Of a DNA stretch of 64,000 bases, positions 39,251-47,092 are shown in pieces. How positions within the stretch are numbered: the first letter of the stretch is position 1; every line of letters starts with the position of its first letter. The stretch is from Paenibacillus_S sp043945595 (GTDB taxonomy: Bacteria; Bacillota; Bacilli; Paenibacillales; NBRC-103111): assembly GCF_043945595.1 (NCBI RefSeq), contig NZ_JBIFNP010000001.1, forward strand, positions 558,001-622,000, read 5' to 3'. Both the position numbers and the translations under genes were made by a program. Below the pieces are notes generated by a model. That model was not told where the DNA came from. It saw nothing but the letters and a program-made list of their open reading frames with translations, and did not search any database.

Positions 39251-39697
39251 ATGGGCATGCTGCAGGAAGGAATCATAATAGTACAACTGGAGCACATCCG
39301 GGTGCGCACGCACAGCGATTTTGCCGCGATGGCCCTCCCTCTGGGACAAGGAAGCGGTCTGCTTCATTGGAGCTGTGCCGCAGGCAACACGAACCGGCGT
39401 TACGAGCAGATGAAGGTGAAGCGGGGAAGGGGGCTAGCCGGGCTTGCCCTTCAGATCGGACGGCTGCTGACGTGGGACGCTGCATCAGGGGATGCCGCGA
39501 AGCTGCACGGCATGTATAGGGATTGCCCGGTGCTGATGGCCGAGGGGCTTCAGGCGGCGGCGGCTGTGCCGCTGCATTCCTCTTTGCTCCCCGATGCAGG
39601 CTTGCTGCTGGTCGGCAGAAGACAGCCGAACGCTTATTCGGCAGCCGAGCTGCTCGACGTTCAGACTTGCGCAGAGGCTTTAGGCGATTTATTATAA
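39251..39697 (+). CDS. GAF domain protein (NreA-like)
   Basis: 148-residue single GAF domain: HSDFAAMALPLGQGSGLLHW, then YEQMKVKRGRGLAGLALQIGRLL, and VLMAEGLQAAAAVPLHSSLLPDAGLLLVGRR. The ribosome binding site is AAGGAGACG. It stands first in a cluster with a NarL-type regulator and a PAS kinase, the gene order of staphylococcal nreA-nreC/B, where NreA is a nitrate receptor that restrains NreB. That function is inferred by context only; ligand-binding residues were not verified. Confidence 0.7.
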   Translation: MGMLQEGIIIVQLEHIRVRTHSDFAAMALPLGQGSGLLHWSCAAGNTNRRYEQMKVKRGRGLAGLALQIGRLLTWDAASGDAAKLHGMYRDCPVLMAEGLQAAAAVPLHSSLLPDAGLLLVGRRQPNAYSAAELLDVQTCAEALGDLL

Positions 39698-39745
39698 GAG
39701 CAAGTTCAGAGGAACGGTAACGACCGGAAGGGGAGTGAAGCGCTG

Positions 39746-40400
39746 GTGATCAAACTGGCGGTTGTGGACGATCATGCCGTGGTTCGGTTCGGGGCTCATG
39801 ATGCTGTTGAATACAAAAGACGATATGAACGTTATCGGGGAGGCCTCCGAGGGGGATGAAGCGATCGAAATGGCGCTCGAGAAACGCCCGGACGTCATCC
39901 TGATGGATTTGAACATGCCTCACGGGAAAGACGGGCTGACCGCTACAAAGGAGATTAAGGAGAAGCTCCCCGAAGCGGCCATTCTTATTCTGACGATGCA
40001 CGACGACGAAGAATATTTGTTTCAGGCGATTCATGCGGGGGCCTCGGGCTACATATTGAAAAGCGCGCCGCATGAAGAGCTGATGACGGCGATCCGGACC
40101 GTTGCGTCCGGCGACGCCTATCTGTATCCGTCAGCCACGAAGCGGCTGATGGGCGAATATTCGGACCAGCTGCGCAGCGGCAGCGTGAAGGAGCGGCCCG
40201 ACCTGCTCTCGGACCGGGAGAAGGAAATCGTTTCGCTGGTCGCGATGGGCTACAGCAATAAGGAGATTGCCGAGCAGTTAATTATCAGTGTAAAGACGGT
40301 GGAGACCCATAAGTCGCATGTGATGGAGAAGCTGGGGTTCAAATCGCGTCCGGAGCTGGTCAAATATGCGATGAAGAAGGGGCTGCTGCAATTTGAATAA
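39746..40400 (+). CDS. NarL/NreC-family response regulator (one frameshift)
   Basis: ~217 residues after correction. It starts at GTG 39746 with VIKLAVVDDHAVVRFG; an extra G at 39791-39794 shifts the frame, which resumes LMMLLNTKDDMNVIGEASEG. The receiver Asp is in DVILMDLNMPHGKDG and the Lys in YILKSAP. The LuxR-type HTH reads LLSDREKEIVSLVAMGYSNKEIAEQL followed by VKTVETHKSHVMEKLG. It overlaps the downstream kinase gene by 8 bases, indicating coupled translation. Likely an oxygen- or nitrate-responsive regulator of the surrounding genes. Confidence 0.87.
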
Positions 40401-41528
40401 TCCGGAGCGGGAATGCTTTGAGGCGATCGGCGAACAGGCCGACGCTTTAATATCCAAGCTGGAGTCGCACATTTCGGATGAAAAGGTGCGGGCGGATTTA
40501 AGGCATTCGCTGCAGCAGCTGGCGGATCTTAAATTCGCGCTGGACGAATCCTCGATTGTAGCCGTTACGGACCGGCACGGGGCTATCCGGTATGTGAACG
40601 ATAAATTTTGCGAAATATCCAAGTATGAGCGGGAAGAGCTGCTTGGCAGGGATCATAAGATCATTAACTCGGGCTATCATGACAAAGCCTTTATGAGAGG
40701 GCTGTGGCAGACGATCACTGCGGGGAACATATGGCGGGGGGATATCCGCAACCGCGCGAAGGACGGCAGCAGCTATTGGGTCAATACCACGATTGTGCCG
40801 TTCGTCGATGAGCACGGAAAGCCGTACCAGTATTTGGCGATCCGCAATGAGGTGACCGAGCTGAAGCGGGTCGAAGAAGAGCTTCAGCTGATGATGAAGC
40901 AGGTCATGAACATCCAGGAGGAGGAGCGCAAAAGATTCTCGCGCGAGCTGCACGACGGCATCGGACAGAGCCTGTTCTCTCTGCTTATACAGATCGACCG
41001 GCTCATTCTGGATAACGTTCATCCTGATTTGCAGGCGGTCCGCGATCACATCTCCCATATTATGGAGGACGTTCGGGGACTGGCCTGGGAGCTCAGGCCC
41101 TCGGTGCTTGACGATCTGGGCGTCGTGCCTGCAATTCGGACCTATATCGAGAATTACTCCGCCCATTATGGTATCCGCGTCCGGCTCGATACGAATTTGC
41201 GCAGGCGGTTAGGCGCGCAGGAGGAGACGACGGTGTACCGGACGATCCAGGAAGCGCTGACGAATATCAGCAAATACGCCGACGTCGACGAAGCCACCGT
41301 CAGCGTTCAGGATCTGCCCGACCGCGTCGAGGTGCGCATTGCGACCAGGGCCGCGGCTTCATGCGCGATCCCGGCACGGCAGGAGTCGGGCTGTTCAGCA
41401 TGGAGGAGCGGGCCCGCACGGTCGGCGGCCAGCTGACGATCCGCTCCGGCATAGGGAGCGGCACGGAGATCGTGCTGACGCTGCCGCATGCGAAGCCAGC
41501 GGCAGAGCAGCCGCGGGACGGCGCGTAG
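40393..41528 (+). CDS. PAS-domain sensor histidine kinase, NreB/HisKA_3 type (one frameshift)
   Basis: ~378 residues, soluble. A PAS domain (about 50-165: DRHGAIRYVNDKFCEISKYE, GRDHKIINSGYHDKAFM, IPFVDEHGKPYQYL-like) is followed by a HisKA_3 domain with the phospho-His in RKRFSRELHDGIGQSLFSLL and an HATPase ending VGLFSMEERARTVGG after correction. One missing G at 41341-41343 breaks the frame in VEVRIADQGRGF. Unlike NreB, the PAS domain has only one Cys, so an Fe-S oxygen sensor of the NreB kind is not supported. It pairs with the overlapping response regulator. Confidence 0.86.
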
Positions 41529-41661
41529 GCAGAGCAATGCGTTTGGAGCTGCGCTCCCGGCCGGGCCGGAGAGGCCGCGGCTTCGCTCAAGCACGCACCG
41601 CGCTTCGCCCGCGCCTGAGCTGCTACGCTGCCGGCCGAAGCGGCGGCAGTGCGGAGCCGAA

Positions 41662-41699
41662 AAAGAGGCTGACCGCGGCAAATGCCGGTCAACCTCTTT
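41662..41699. terminator. Bidirectional terminator, kinase / fnr
   Basis: AAAGAGGCTGACCG and CGGTCAACCTCTTT form a stem with one mismatch between converging genes, with A-runs on the left and CTTTC on the right. Confidence 0.75.
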
Positions 41700-41751
41700 C
41701 ACAGCAAGCGCAGCTTACCGCGCCGCGGCTTTTATATTTCCACTGCCGCTG

Positions 41752-42492
41752 CTATACCCGGCAAATTTCCTTCGGGCAGTTTTCACAGTGACAGATGTCG
41801 CGCAAATAGTCGATATCCTTGATCACGATCGTTCCTTGCTCCACGGCGATCGCTTCTTCCTTCTTCATATCCGCGAGCATCCGGTTCACGCTTTCCCGCG
41901 TGGCGCCGATCAGCTCGGCCATGTCGCTGTGCGTCATCTTCTTCCCAATCCGGATGTCGCTGCCCTGAGCGATGCCGTAAGAATTGCTGAGACGGATCAG
42001 CAGCGAACACAGCGCGCCCGGCTTGCCGTACATAATCAGGTCGCGGAGCTTGGTTTGGGTGATCCGGTGCATCATCCCCATCCATTTCATCAGCTCGAAA
42101 GCCAGCTCTCCATGCTGCTTCAACAGCGATTCCAGATCTTTTCGGTGGATGACCCCGATGACCGCATCCTCGGTAACCTCCGCATCATACGGTTGCGGGC
42201 CGTCTTGAAACGGATCGAGGGAGCCCAGCAAATCCCCGGCATGGTGCAGGTAGAGCGTAATTTTGCTTCCGCCGTCCGTGCTTTTAGTAATTTTGACGCT
42301 GCCTTTCTCAACATAGTACAGCGCTTCGGTTCTTTCGCCTTCCCAAAACAAATACGCGCCTGCCGAAAAGCTTTTGAATCTCATGATGCTTTGTAGAAGC
42401 TGAAGATTCGAAGGCGAGAATAAGGCTGCCATCCCCCCGCCAGTTGTTGTTCTATTTAAACAGCAGTCCGCTTTATATTCCCCTATTGCCAT
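41752..42492 (-). CDS. fnr: Fnr, anaerobic CRP/FNR-family regulator with Fe-S cysteines
   Basis: 246 residues. The cyclic-nucleotide-binding-like beta-roll (FKSFSAGAYLFWEGERTEALYYVEKGSVKI) is followed by a dimerisation helix and a CRP-type HTH (MTHSDMAELIGATRESVNRMLADMKKE). The C-terminus CHCENCPKEICRV supplies cysteines as in Bacillus Fnr, which holds a [4Fe-4S] cluster through C-terminal Cys residues and an Asp, unlike E. coli FNR. The RESVNR recognition helix fits TGTGA half-sites, found perfect at 36661, 42633 and 42797, and with one mismatch at 43658. The ribosome binding site is AAAGGGAG. Confidence 0.9.
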   Translation of the reverse strand: MAIGEYKADCCLNRTTTGGGMAALFSPSNLQLLQSIMRFKSFSAGAYLFWEGERTEALYYVEKGSVKITKSTDGGSKITLYLHHAGDLLGSLDPFQDGPQPYDAEVTEDAVIGVIHRKDLESLLKQHGELAFELMKWMGMMHRITQTKLRDLIMYGKPGALCSLLIRLSNSYGIAQGSDIRIGKKMTHSDMAELIGATRESVNRMLADMKKEEAIAVEQGTIVIKDIDYLRDICHCENCPKEICRV

Positions 42493-42632
42493 TTCGAATC
42501 TCCCTTTCTTTCCTAAACCGTTATTTGTAACTTTATCTTAACTTACCGGGGAGCTGCTGCATATCGGGGAACCCCCTGATCTTTGGAGGGAGAATTCACT
42601 GATTCACCCTATCCGTAAAATAGGCGAGAGGT

Positions 42633-42648
42633 TGTGATTTTAGTCACA
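42633..42648 (+). promoter_or_regulatory. Fnr box 1 upstream of doxX-like gene
   Basis: TGTGATTTTAGTCACA, a perfect TGTGA-N6-TCACA palindrome. A -10-like TAAATT at 42670-42675 is spaced as in class II Fnr promoters. It could also act on fnr itself, 141 bases away on the other strand. Confidence 0.82.
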
Positions 42649-42737
42649 GCTGCTTTGCGGAGGGTATGGTAAATTATAGCCATGGAGAGGAAAACAAACG
42701 CTCCGCACCAAGCAAGCAGGAAAGGGGAATGGATACC

Positions 42738-42791
42738 ATGTATACACCCAAAATAAAACAACGATCTCGCAGCTGCTGCTTTTTTTACTAA
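42738..42791 (+). CDS. Possible 17-residue leader peptide
   Basis: ATG 42738 to TAA 42789-42791, reading MYTPKIKQRSRSCCFFY, with AAAGGGG 12 to 18 bases upstream. It would be the first translated frame downstream of Fnr box 1. It may be chance; the adjacent Cys codons are the only notable content. Confidence 0.25.
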   Translation: MYTPKIKQRSRSCCFFY

Positions 42792-42796
42792 ATATA

Positions 42797-42812
42797 TGTG
42801 AAAAAAATCACA
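42797..42812 (+). promoter_or_regulatory. Fnr box 2, immediately upstream of doxX-like start
   Basis: TGTGAAAAAAATCACA, a perfect palindrome ending 22 bases before the ATG at 42835. There is no room for a promoter between it and the gene, so binding here would block transcription rather than activate it, unless the transcription start lies within the site. Confidence 0.75.
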
Positions 42813-42834
42813 AAAAAATGAGGAGTGAATTATC

Positions 42835-43380
42835 ATGATGAAATGGTTGAGAGAGAATGTATATGCTGCCGGTTTGATGCTCGTATTGCGGATTTACCTT
42901 GGCTGGGAATGGATTACCGGAGGCTGGCACAAGCTGACGGAAGGCTTCGACGCTACAGGCTTTATTAAGGGCGCAGTCACGAAACCGATTGTCGATAAGG
43001 CGACCAACGAGCTGGTGTACCCGACGTTTACCGCGTTCCTGGAGCATTTTGCACTGCCGCATACGAACTGGTTTAATATTCTGGTTCCGTTAGGCGAATT
43101 TTGCGTAGGCTTAGGGCTGATCCTTGGAGCATTGACGACGGCCGCCGCATTCTTCGGAATGATGATGAACTTCATGTTCCTGATGGCGGGTACGGTAAGC
43201 ACTAACCCTTGGCTGATCCTGCTCGGCACGATCGTGTTCATGGCAGGGACGAATGCCGGTAAATTCGGTGTCGACTACTACCTGATGCCGATCCTTCGCA
43301 AAGCGTTGAATAAAATGAGACATCGCGGAGACCACACCAACACTACAGCAGGAGGAACGCATACGCCGCTGCACGCCTGA
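42835..43380 (+). CDS. DoxX-like membrane protein
   Basis: 181 residues, four hydrophobic segments: AAGLMLVLRIYLGWEWITGGWHKL, FNILVPLGEFCVGLGLILGA, TTAAAFFGMMMNFMFLMAG and LILLGTIVFMAGTNAGKFGVDYYL. The pattern fits the DoxX/DoxD family, members of which are thiosulfate:quinone oxidoreductase subunits or respond to thiol stress. The C-terminus is His-rich (HRGDHTNTTAGGTHTPLH). The ribosome binding site is GAGGAGTG. Two perfect Fnr boxes upstream suggest oxygen-dependent expression. Confidence 0.82.
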   Translation: MMKWLRENVYAAGLMLVLRIYLGWEWITGGWHKLTEGFDATGFIKGAVTKPIVDKATNELVYPTFTAFLEHFALPHTNWFNILVPLGEFCVGLGLILGALTTAAAFFGMMMNFMFLMAGTVSTNPWLILLGTIVFMAGTNAGKFGVDYYLMPILRKALNKMRHRGDHTNTTAGGTHTPLHA

Positions 43381-43741
43381 CATTAGCCGGGAACGTTGAG
43401 CAGGGAGGCGGAAGGCGCCGGAGGTTTTGAGGAAAGCGGCACAGCCGGTTTGGCAGCGAAGCTCCTTGAGGCTTCCGGAAGCAGGGTACGGCAGCATTAA
43501 ACGGGTAAGGCTGGTCATAAGCCCCAGGGCTTGAGATCAGCCTTCCTTGTGTTTTGCGGTACGTAGAAAAGCGTCCGTCCGGTTTCCATCAGACAGCAGG
43601 CAGCCCCGGCTGCAGCAAGCAGGCGCAGGCTGAGCGGCAAAAAAAGAAACGGGCCGGTGTGACAAATCGCACATACAAACAGGGGGTACCGTAGTAATCT
43701 GTAAGGTGTAGGTATGAAACGTTCGCTGGAGGTGGGGAACC
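43381..43741. other. Intergenic region before the hemerythrin-like gene
   Basis: Contains no gene. The main signal is the Fnr-type site at 43658-43673 near the right end. Confidence 0.55.
43658..43673 (+). promoter_or_regulatory. Fnr-type box upstream of hemerythrin-like gene
   Basis: TGTGACAAATCGCACA differs from TGTGA-N6-TCACA by one base. A weak -10-like TAATCT at 43695-43700 has the spacing seen at the ba3 promoter. Confidence 0.6.
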
Positions 43742-44284
43742 ATGAATATGCCTTTCAAAAAACCGCAGGCCGATCCGGGTACCGCTCATATAACAGAGTT
43801 ATCGGTACGGATGGAACGATTAAAGCAGGAGCACGAGGAGTTAAAGCAGGTGCTGGCGGAAATGGAACTGCAATCCGTTCAGGCCGAACAGGAAATCGAC
43901 AAGCATCGGGCGCTGGGGCAGCTGCTTCATTTGAGACTGTGGACGCTGGCATTCAAGGAGGAGCTCGACCGCCATTCCGAATGGGAAGAGAAGGAGCTGT
44001 TTCCTTTTCTGAACACCTATTTTCACAGGTCAAGCCTGCCGGCCGTTACGCCGTCGTTCTGGAGTCTGGAAAAAGAGCATGAGCTCGCTATGAGCTATAT
44101 GCAGTCATTTCTAAGATCGGTGCATGCGCTGAGATCCGATGCGGACGCGATGCGGATGAAGCAGGCGGCTGCCTATTTGTCTCATGCGTGTAGGATGCTG
44201 AAAGCTCATTTGGAAAAAGAAGAGCAGGTCGTCATTCCTATGACGGAAAAAGTACTCACGGATATGGATTCTTTATTCTCATAG
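43742..44284 (+). CDS. Hemerythrin HHE domain protein
   Basis: 180-residue helical bundle. Candidate iron ligands are His and Glu in RMERLKQEHEELKQVLAEME, DKHRALGQLLHLRL, DRHSEWEEKELFPFLNTY, LEKEHELAMSYM and CRMLKAHLEKEEQVVIPM. Hemerythrin-like proteins bind di-iron and store oxygen or help repair Fe-S clusters after oxygen or NO damage. The ribosome binding site is GGAGGTGGGG. Placement beside Fnr, an Fe-S protein, fits a redox-stress role. Cytoplasmic, monocistronic. Confidence 0.85.
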   Translation: MNMPFKKPQADPGTAHITELSVRMERLKQEHEELKQVLAEMELQSVQAEQEIDKHRALGQLLHLRLWTLAFKEELDRHSEWEEKELFPFLNTYFHRSSLPAVTPSFWSLEKEHELAMSYMQSFLRSVHALRSDADAMRMKQAAAYLSHACRMLKAHLEKEEQVVIPMTEKVLTDMDSLFS

Positions 44285-44296
44285 CACATGAATAGC

Positions 44297-44333
44297 AAGA
44301 GGGGACTGCCTGCCGGCAATCCCCTCTTTTTTG
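44297..44333. terminator. Shared terminator, hemerythrin-like gene / aminopeptidase
   Basis: AAGAGGGGACTGCC and GGCAATCCCCTCTT pair with one mismatch, followed by TTTT. Genes converge here. Confidence 0.85.
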
Positions 44334-45566
44334 TTAAAACGCCCAGTTGCCCTTATGGAAAATAGGCTCCTCGGTTCCGTCGGCGGTGACGCCCTTAATG
44401 TCCATTTCAGCGGAGCCGATCATGAAGTCTACGTGCGCGATACTTGTATTAAGGCCGCGGGCCTTTAATTCATCCTGCGACAATCCTTTGCCGCCCTCCA
44501 GGCAGAAAGCGTAGGCGCTGCCGATGGCCAGATGGTTCGAAGCATTCTCATCGAATAAGGTATTGTAGTACAGAATGTTCGAATCGGAGATCGGCGAACG
44601 GTGCGGCACAAGCGCGACCTCGCCTAAATAATGGGAGCCTTCATCCATTTCGACCAGGCCCTTCAAGGTTTCCTCGCCCTTCTCGGCCGTGATGCCGACG
44701 ATGCGTCCGTTCTCAAACGTAAGCGTGAAGCCGTCGATAATATTGCCTCCGTAGCTGAGAGGCTTGGTGCTCGACACTTTGCCGTTTACGCCTCCGGCCA
44801 GCGGAGCTGTAAACACTTCCTCGGTCGGCATATTGGCGACAAAGGCGCTGCCCTGCTCGTTGATGCTGTCGGCTGCAACCCAGATGTGGCCTTCGGGCAG
44901 CTCGATCGTCAGATCGGTGCCTGGCGCGAGGTAGTGCAGCTTTTTGTACTTTTTAGCGTTAAGATAATCCGATTTGGCGTTCAGGGTAGAGATATGGTCC
45001 TTCCATGCGCTGGTCGGATCGGGCTGATCGACGCGCACGGTTTTGAAAATAGCGTCCCACAGCTTGGCAACCTGCTCTTCCTCCGGCAGGCCGGGGAATA
45101 CCTTAGCCGCCCAAGCCTTGGACGGCGTCGCAATGACGCACCAGCTGAACTTGTCGGACTGCATGTACTGGCGGTACTTGGCCATAGCTTTGCCATAGGT
45201 TTTCTGATGATTGACGATCCGCTCTTGGGCAACGCCCTTGAGCAGGTCCAGGTCGGAGGAGACGACGCTGATGATGGCGAAGCCCTTCTCAGCCAGCTCG
45301 GTCATTTCCCCGGCATACCATTTGGGCTCCTCCAGAAACGATTCCTCCGGAGCGAGGTCATAGCGAAGGCGGGCTACCGTATCGTCGGTCCAGTTGACCT
45401 TGACCAGATAGGCGCCGGACTCGTAAGCCTTCTTCACGAGCAGCCGGACGAGCTCGGCTGAATCGATGGCGGCGTTAATGACCAGCGTCTGTCCTTTCTG
45501 AATGTTGACACCTACTTTGACGACGATGTCGGCGTACTTGGACAACAGCTCTTCGAAATTGGGCAT
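44334..45566 (-). CDS. M29 family aminopeptidase (AmpS/AmpT-type)
   Basis: 410 residues, the normal length. Metallo-aminopeptidase that trims N-terminal residues of peptides in the cytoplasm. It begins NFEELLSKYADIVVKVGVNIQKGQTLVINA; the C-terminal metal-binding region includes NMPTEEVFTAPLAGGVNG, DEGSHYLGEVALVPHRSPIS, ENASNHLAIGSAYAF and NTSIAHVDFMIGSAEMDIKG, which hold the His, Glu and Asp ligands of the family. Monocistronic; frame intact. Confidence 0.93.
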   Translation of the reverse strand: MPNFEELLSKYADIVVKVGVNIQKGQTLVINAAIDSAELVRLLVKKAYESGAYLVKVNWTDDTVARLRYDLAPEESFLEEPKWYAGEMTELAEKGFAIISVVSSDLDLLKGVAQERIVNHQKTYGKAMAKYRQYMQSDKFSWCVIATPSKAWAAKVFPGLPEEEQVAKLWDAIFKTVRVDQPDPTSAWKDHISTLNAKSDYLNAKKYKKLHYLAPGTDLTIELPEGHIWVAADSINEQGSAFVANMPTEEVFTAPLAGGVNGKVSSTKPLSYGGNIIDGFTLTFENGRIVGITAEKGEETLKGLVEMDEGSHYLGEVALVPHRSPISDSNILYYNTLFDENASNHLAIGSAYAFCLEGGKGLSQDELKARGLNTSIAHVDFMIGSAEMDIKGVTADGTEEPIFHKGNWAF

Positions 45567-45891
45567 CTGGGTTCTCCTTGGAAAAGTTTTTCTTTTTATT
45601 GTAACAAATTTACTCCGCTTTTAGTAATGCTATGCAGCAGATGAAGGGACAGGATGAAAAATATTTTGCTCCGGAAACAAGCCTCTAATGCTGGAATAAG
45701 GAGAATGTCAATCGCAAGCATGGGCTGCGGCGCTGCGCGGCGGCCGGCCGAACCCGCTCGAACGGTACGGGCTTGAAGGTCTGGCAGATTCCGGATGCCC
45801 GAATAAGGTATAATCAGGGGAGCGGCCTGTTACCGCTCACTCGATCCGTACAGGCGGGAACGTATTTTTTTCTATTCAGGAGGTTAAAGCG
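45567..45891. other. Intergenic region with a dispersed repeat
   Basis: 325 bases between divergent genes. It contains the second copy of a 33-bp repeat (45726-45758) and a TATAAT near 45808 oriented toward the DUF1697 gene but without a well-spaced -35. Confidence 0.5.
45726..45758. repeat. Dispersed 33-bp intergenic repeat, copy B
   Basis: Core GCGGCGGCCGGCCGAACCCG; matches 29840-29872 with three differences. Confidence 0.6.
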
Positions 45892-46449
45892 ATGACGGTT
45901 TATATCGCCCTGCTGCGGGGGATTAATGTAGGCGGCAAAAACAAGATCAAAATGGCCGAGCTGAAAAGCGTACTGGAGGCAATGGGCCTCGAACGCGTGC
46001 AAACGTATATTCAAAGCGGCAACGTCCTGTTGGCATCGGACGAGGAGGAAGAGCCGCTGCGCATGCGGCTGGAGCAGGGCATTGAGGGGGCTTTGGGCTT
46101 CCCGGTGCCGGTGATGTTAAGAACGGCGGAGGAGCTGGAGCGGACTGCCGCGAGCTGTCCGTTTACGGAGGAGGAAGTGAAAGCGGCGGAGGCCTCGTCC
46201 GAAGCGGAAAGCCTATACGTGGCGTTTCTGCCGGCCCCGCCTTCTGAAGCGGGCATTGCCCGGCTGGAGCCGTACAAGCAGGAAAACGAGGCGTACCGGA
46301 TCGAAGGCCGCGAGGTTTTCCTGTTATTTCATAACAGCGTGCGCAATTCCAAGCTGGCTGTCCATCTGTCTAAGCTCGGGGTTCCTTCAACGGTACGCAA
46401 TTGGAAGACGGTGAACAAGCTGGCCGCTCTCGCCCGGGAGATGAGCTGA
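45892..46449 (+). CDS. DUF1697 family protein
   Basis: 185 residues. The family signature is at the start, YIALLRGINVGGKNKIKMAELKSVLEAMGLERVQTYIQSGNVL, and ends SNSKLAV-like and STVRNWKTVNKLAAL. The function of DUF1697 is unknown; the proteins are small, cytoplasmic and common in Bacillota. The ribosome binding site is AGGAGGTTAAAGCG. A DUF2809 gene starts about 20 bases after its stop, so the two are probably one unit. Confidence 0.9.
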   Translation: MTVYIALLRGINVGGKNKIKMAELKSVLEAMGLERVQTYIQSGNVLLASDEEEEPLRMRLEQGIEGALGFPVPVMLRTAEELERTAASCPFTEEEVKAAEASSEAESLYVAFLPAPPSEAGIARLEPYKQENEAYRIEGREVFLLFHNSVRNSKLAVHLSKLGVPSTVRNWKTVNKLAALAREMS

Positions 46450-46471
46450 GCGGGTGAAGGGGCGGGAGCGC

Positions 46472-46858
46472 ATGCGCTTTTCACGGATCACCTATGCGGC
46501 AGCCGTTATGGTCTGCATCGCCCTTGGCCTGGGTTCCAGGAAGTATGCCGGTCTGCTTCCTTCCTGGGTGGCCGAGCATGCCGGGGACGTGCTGTGGGCC
46601 AGCATGGTTTACTTTGGTTTTCGGCTTTGCTTTATAGCCAAAGGACCGAAATGGGCCGCTGCTGCCGGCATTCTGTTCAGCTTCGGCATCGAATGCAGCC
46701 AGTTATATCAGGCGGCATGGATCGTTGCGATACGAAATACCGTCCTTGGCTCTCTGGTGCTGGGAAGAGGCTTTCTTGCCGTGGATTTGGTTCGCTATGC
46801 ATTGGGGATTCTACTCGCATACGGAGTGGACAAGGTTTGGCTGGCTTACAGAAAGTAG
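46472..46858 (+). CDS. DUF2809 family membrane protein
   Basis: 128 residues with four hydrophobic helices: YAAAVMVCIALGLGSRKYAG, GDVLWASMVYFGFRLCFI, AAAAGILFSFGIECSQLYQA and DLVRYALGILLAYGVDK. The family-typical GDVLWASMVYF and GIECSQLYQ are present. GTG 46454 is an in-frame alternative, but ATG 46472 with GGGGCGGGAG upstream gives the usual start. Function unknown. It follows DUF1697 closely. Confidence 0.8.
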   Translation: MRFSRITYAAAVMVCIALGLGSRKYAGLLPSWVAEHAGDVLWASMVYFGFRLCFIAKGPKWAAAAGILFSFGIECSQLYQAAWIVAIRNTVLGSLVLGRGFLAVDLVRYALGILLAYGVDKVWLAYRK

Positions 46859-47092
46859 AATAAGCAGTGCTGTCGAAGCCGTATTCAGAAGCGCATCCGA
46901 AGGAGCGGGATGGGCTTCTTTGGCGCTGCATCCTAGCTGTGCGGCTGCGCTTTGAGCAGCGGCTGATTGTTTCCAGCCGGGCTCCATTACCATGGTTGAG
47001 CAAAACTGAGGTATAATAGAGGCTGTTGCCATGATACGGATGCTTCATTTGGAAACAAGCGGCAAGACCAAACAGACAGGAAGGGACAAACT

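Larger units (their letters stand above)
42493..42834. other. Divergent regulatory region, fnr / doxX-like gene
   Basis: 342 bases holding two Fnr boxes (42633-42648, 42797-42812), a possible promoter for the doxX-like gene (TAAATT at 42670-42675) and a 17-codon open frame at 42738-42791 with AAAGGGG upstream. The fnr promoter must also lie here but could not be fixed. Confidence 0.65.

Noticed and set aside
44631..45461. A 276-residue plus-strand protein opposite the aminopeptidase gene
   Set aside because: Antisense shadow of a fully conserved M29 aminopeptidase; no ribosome binding site.
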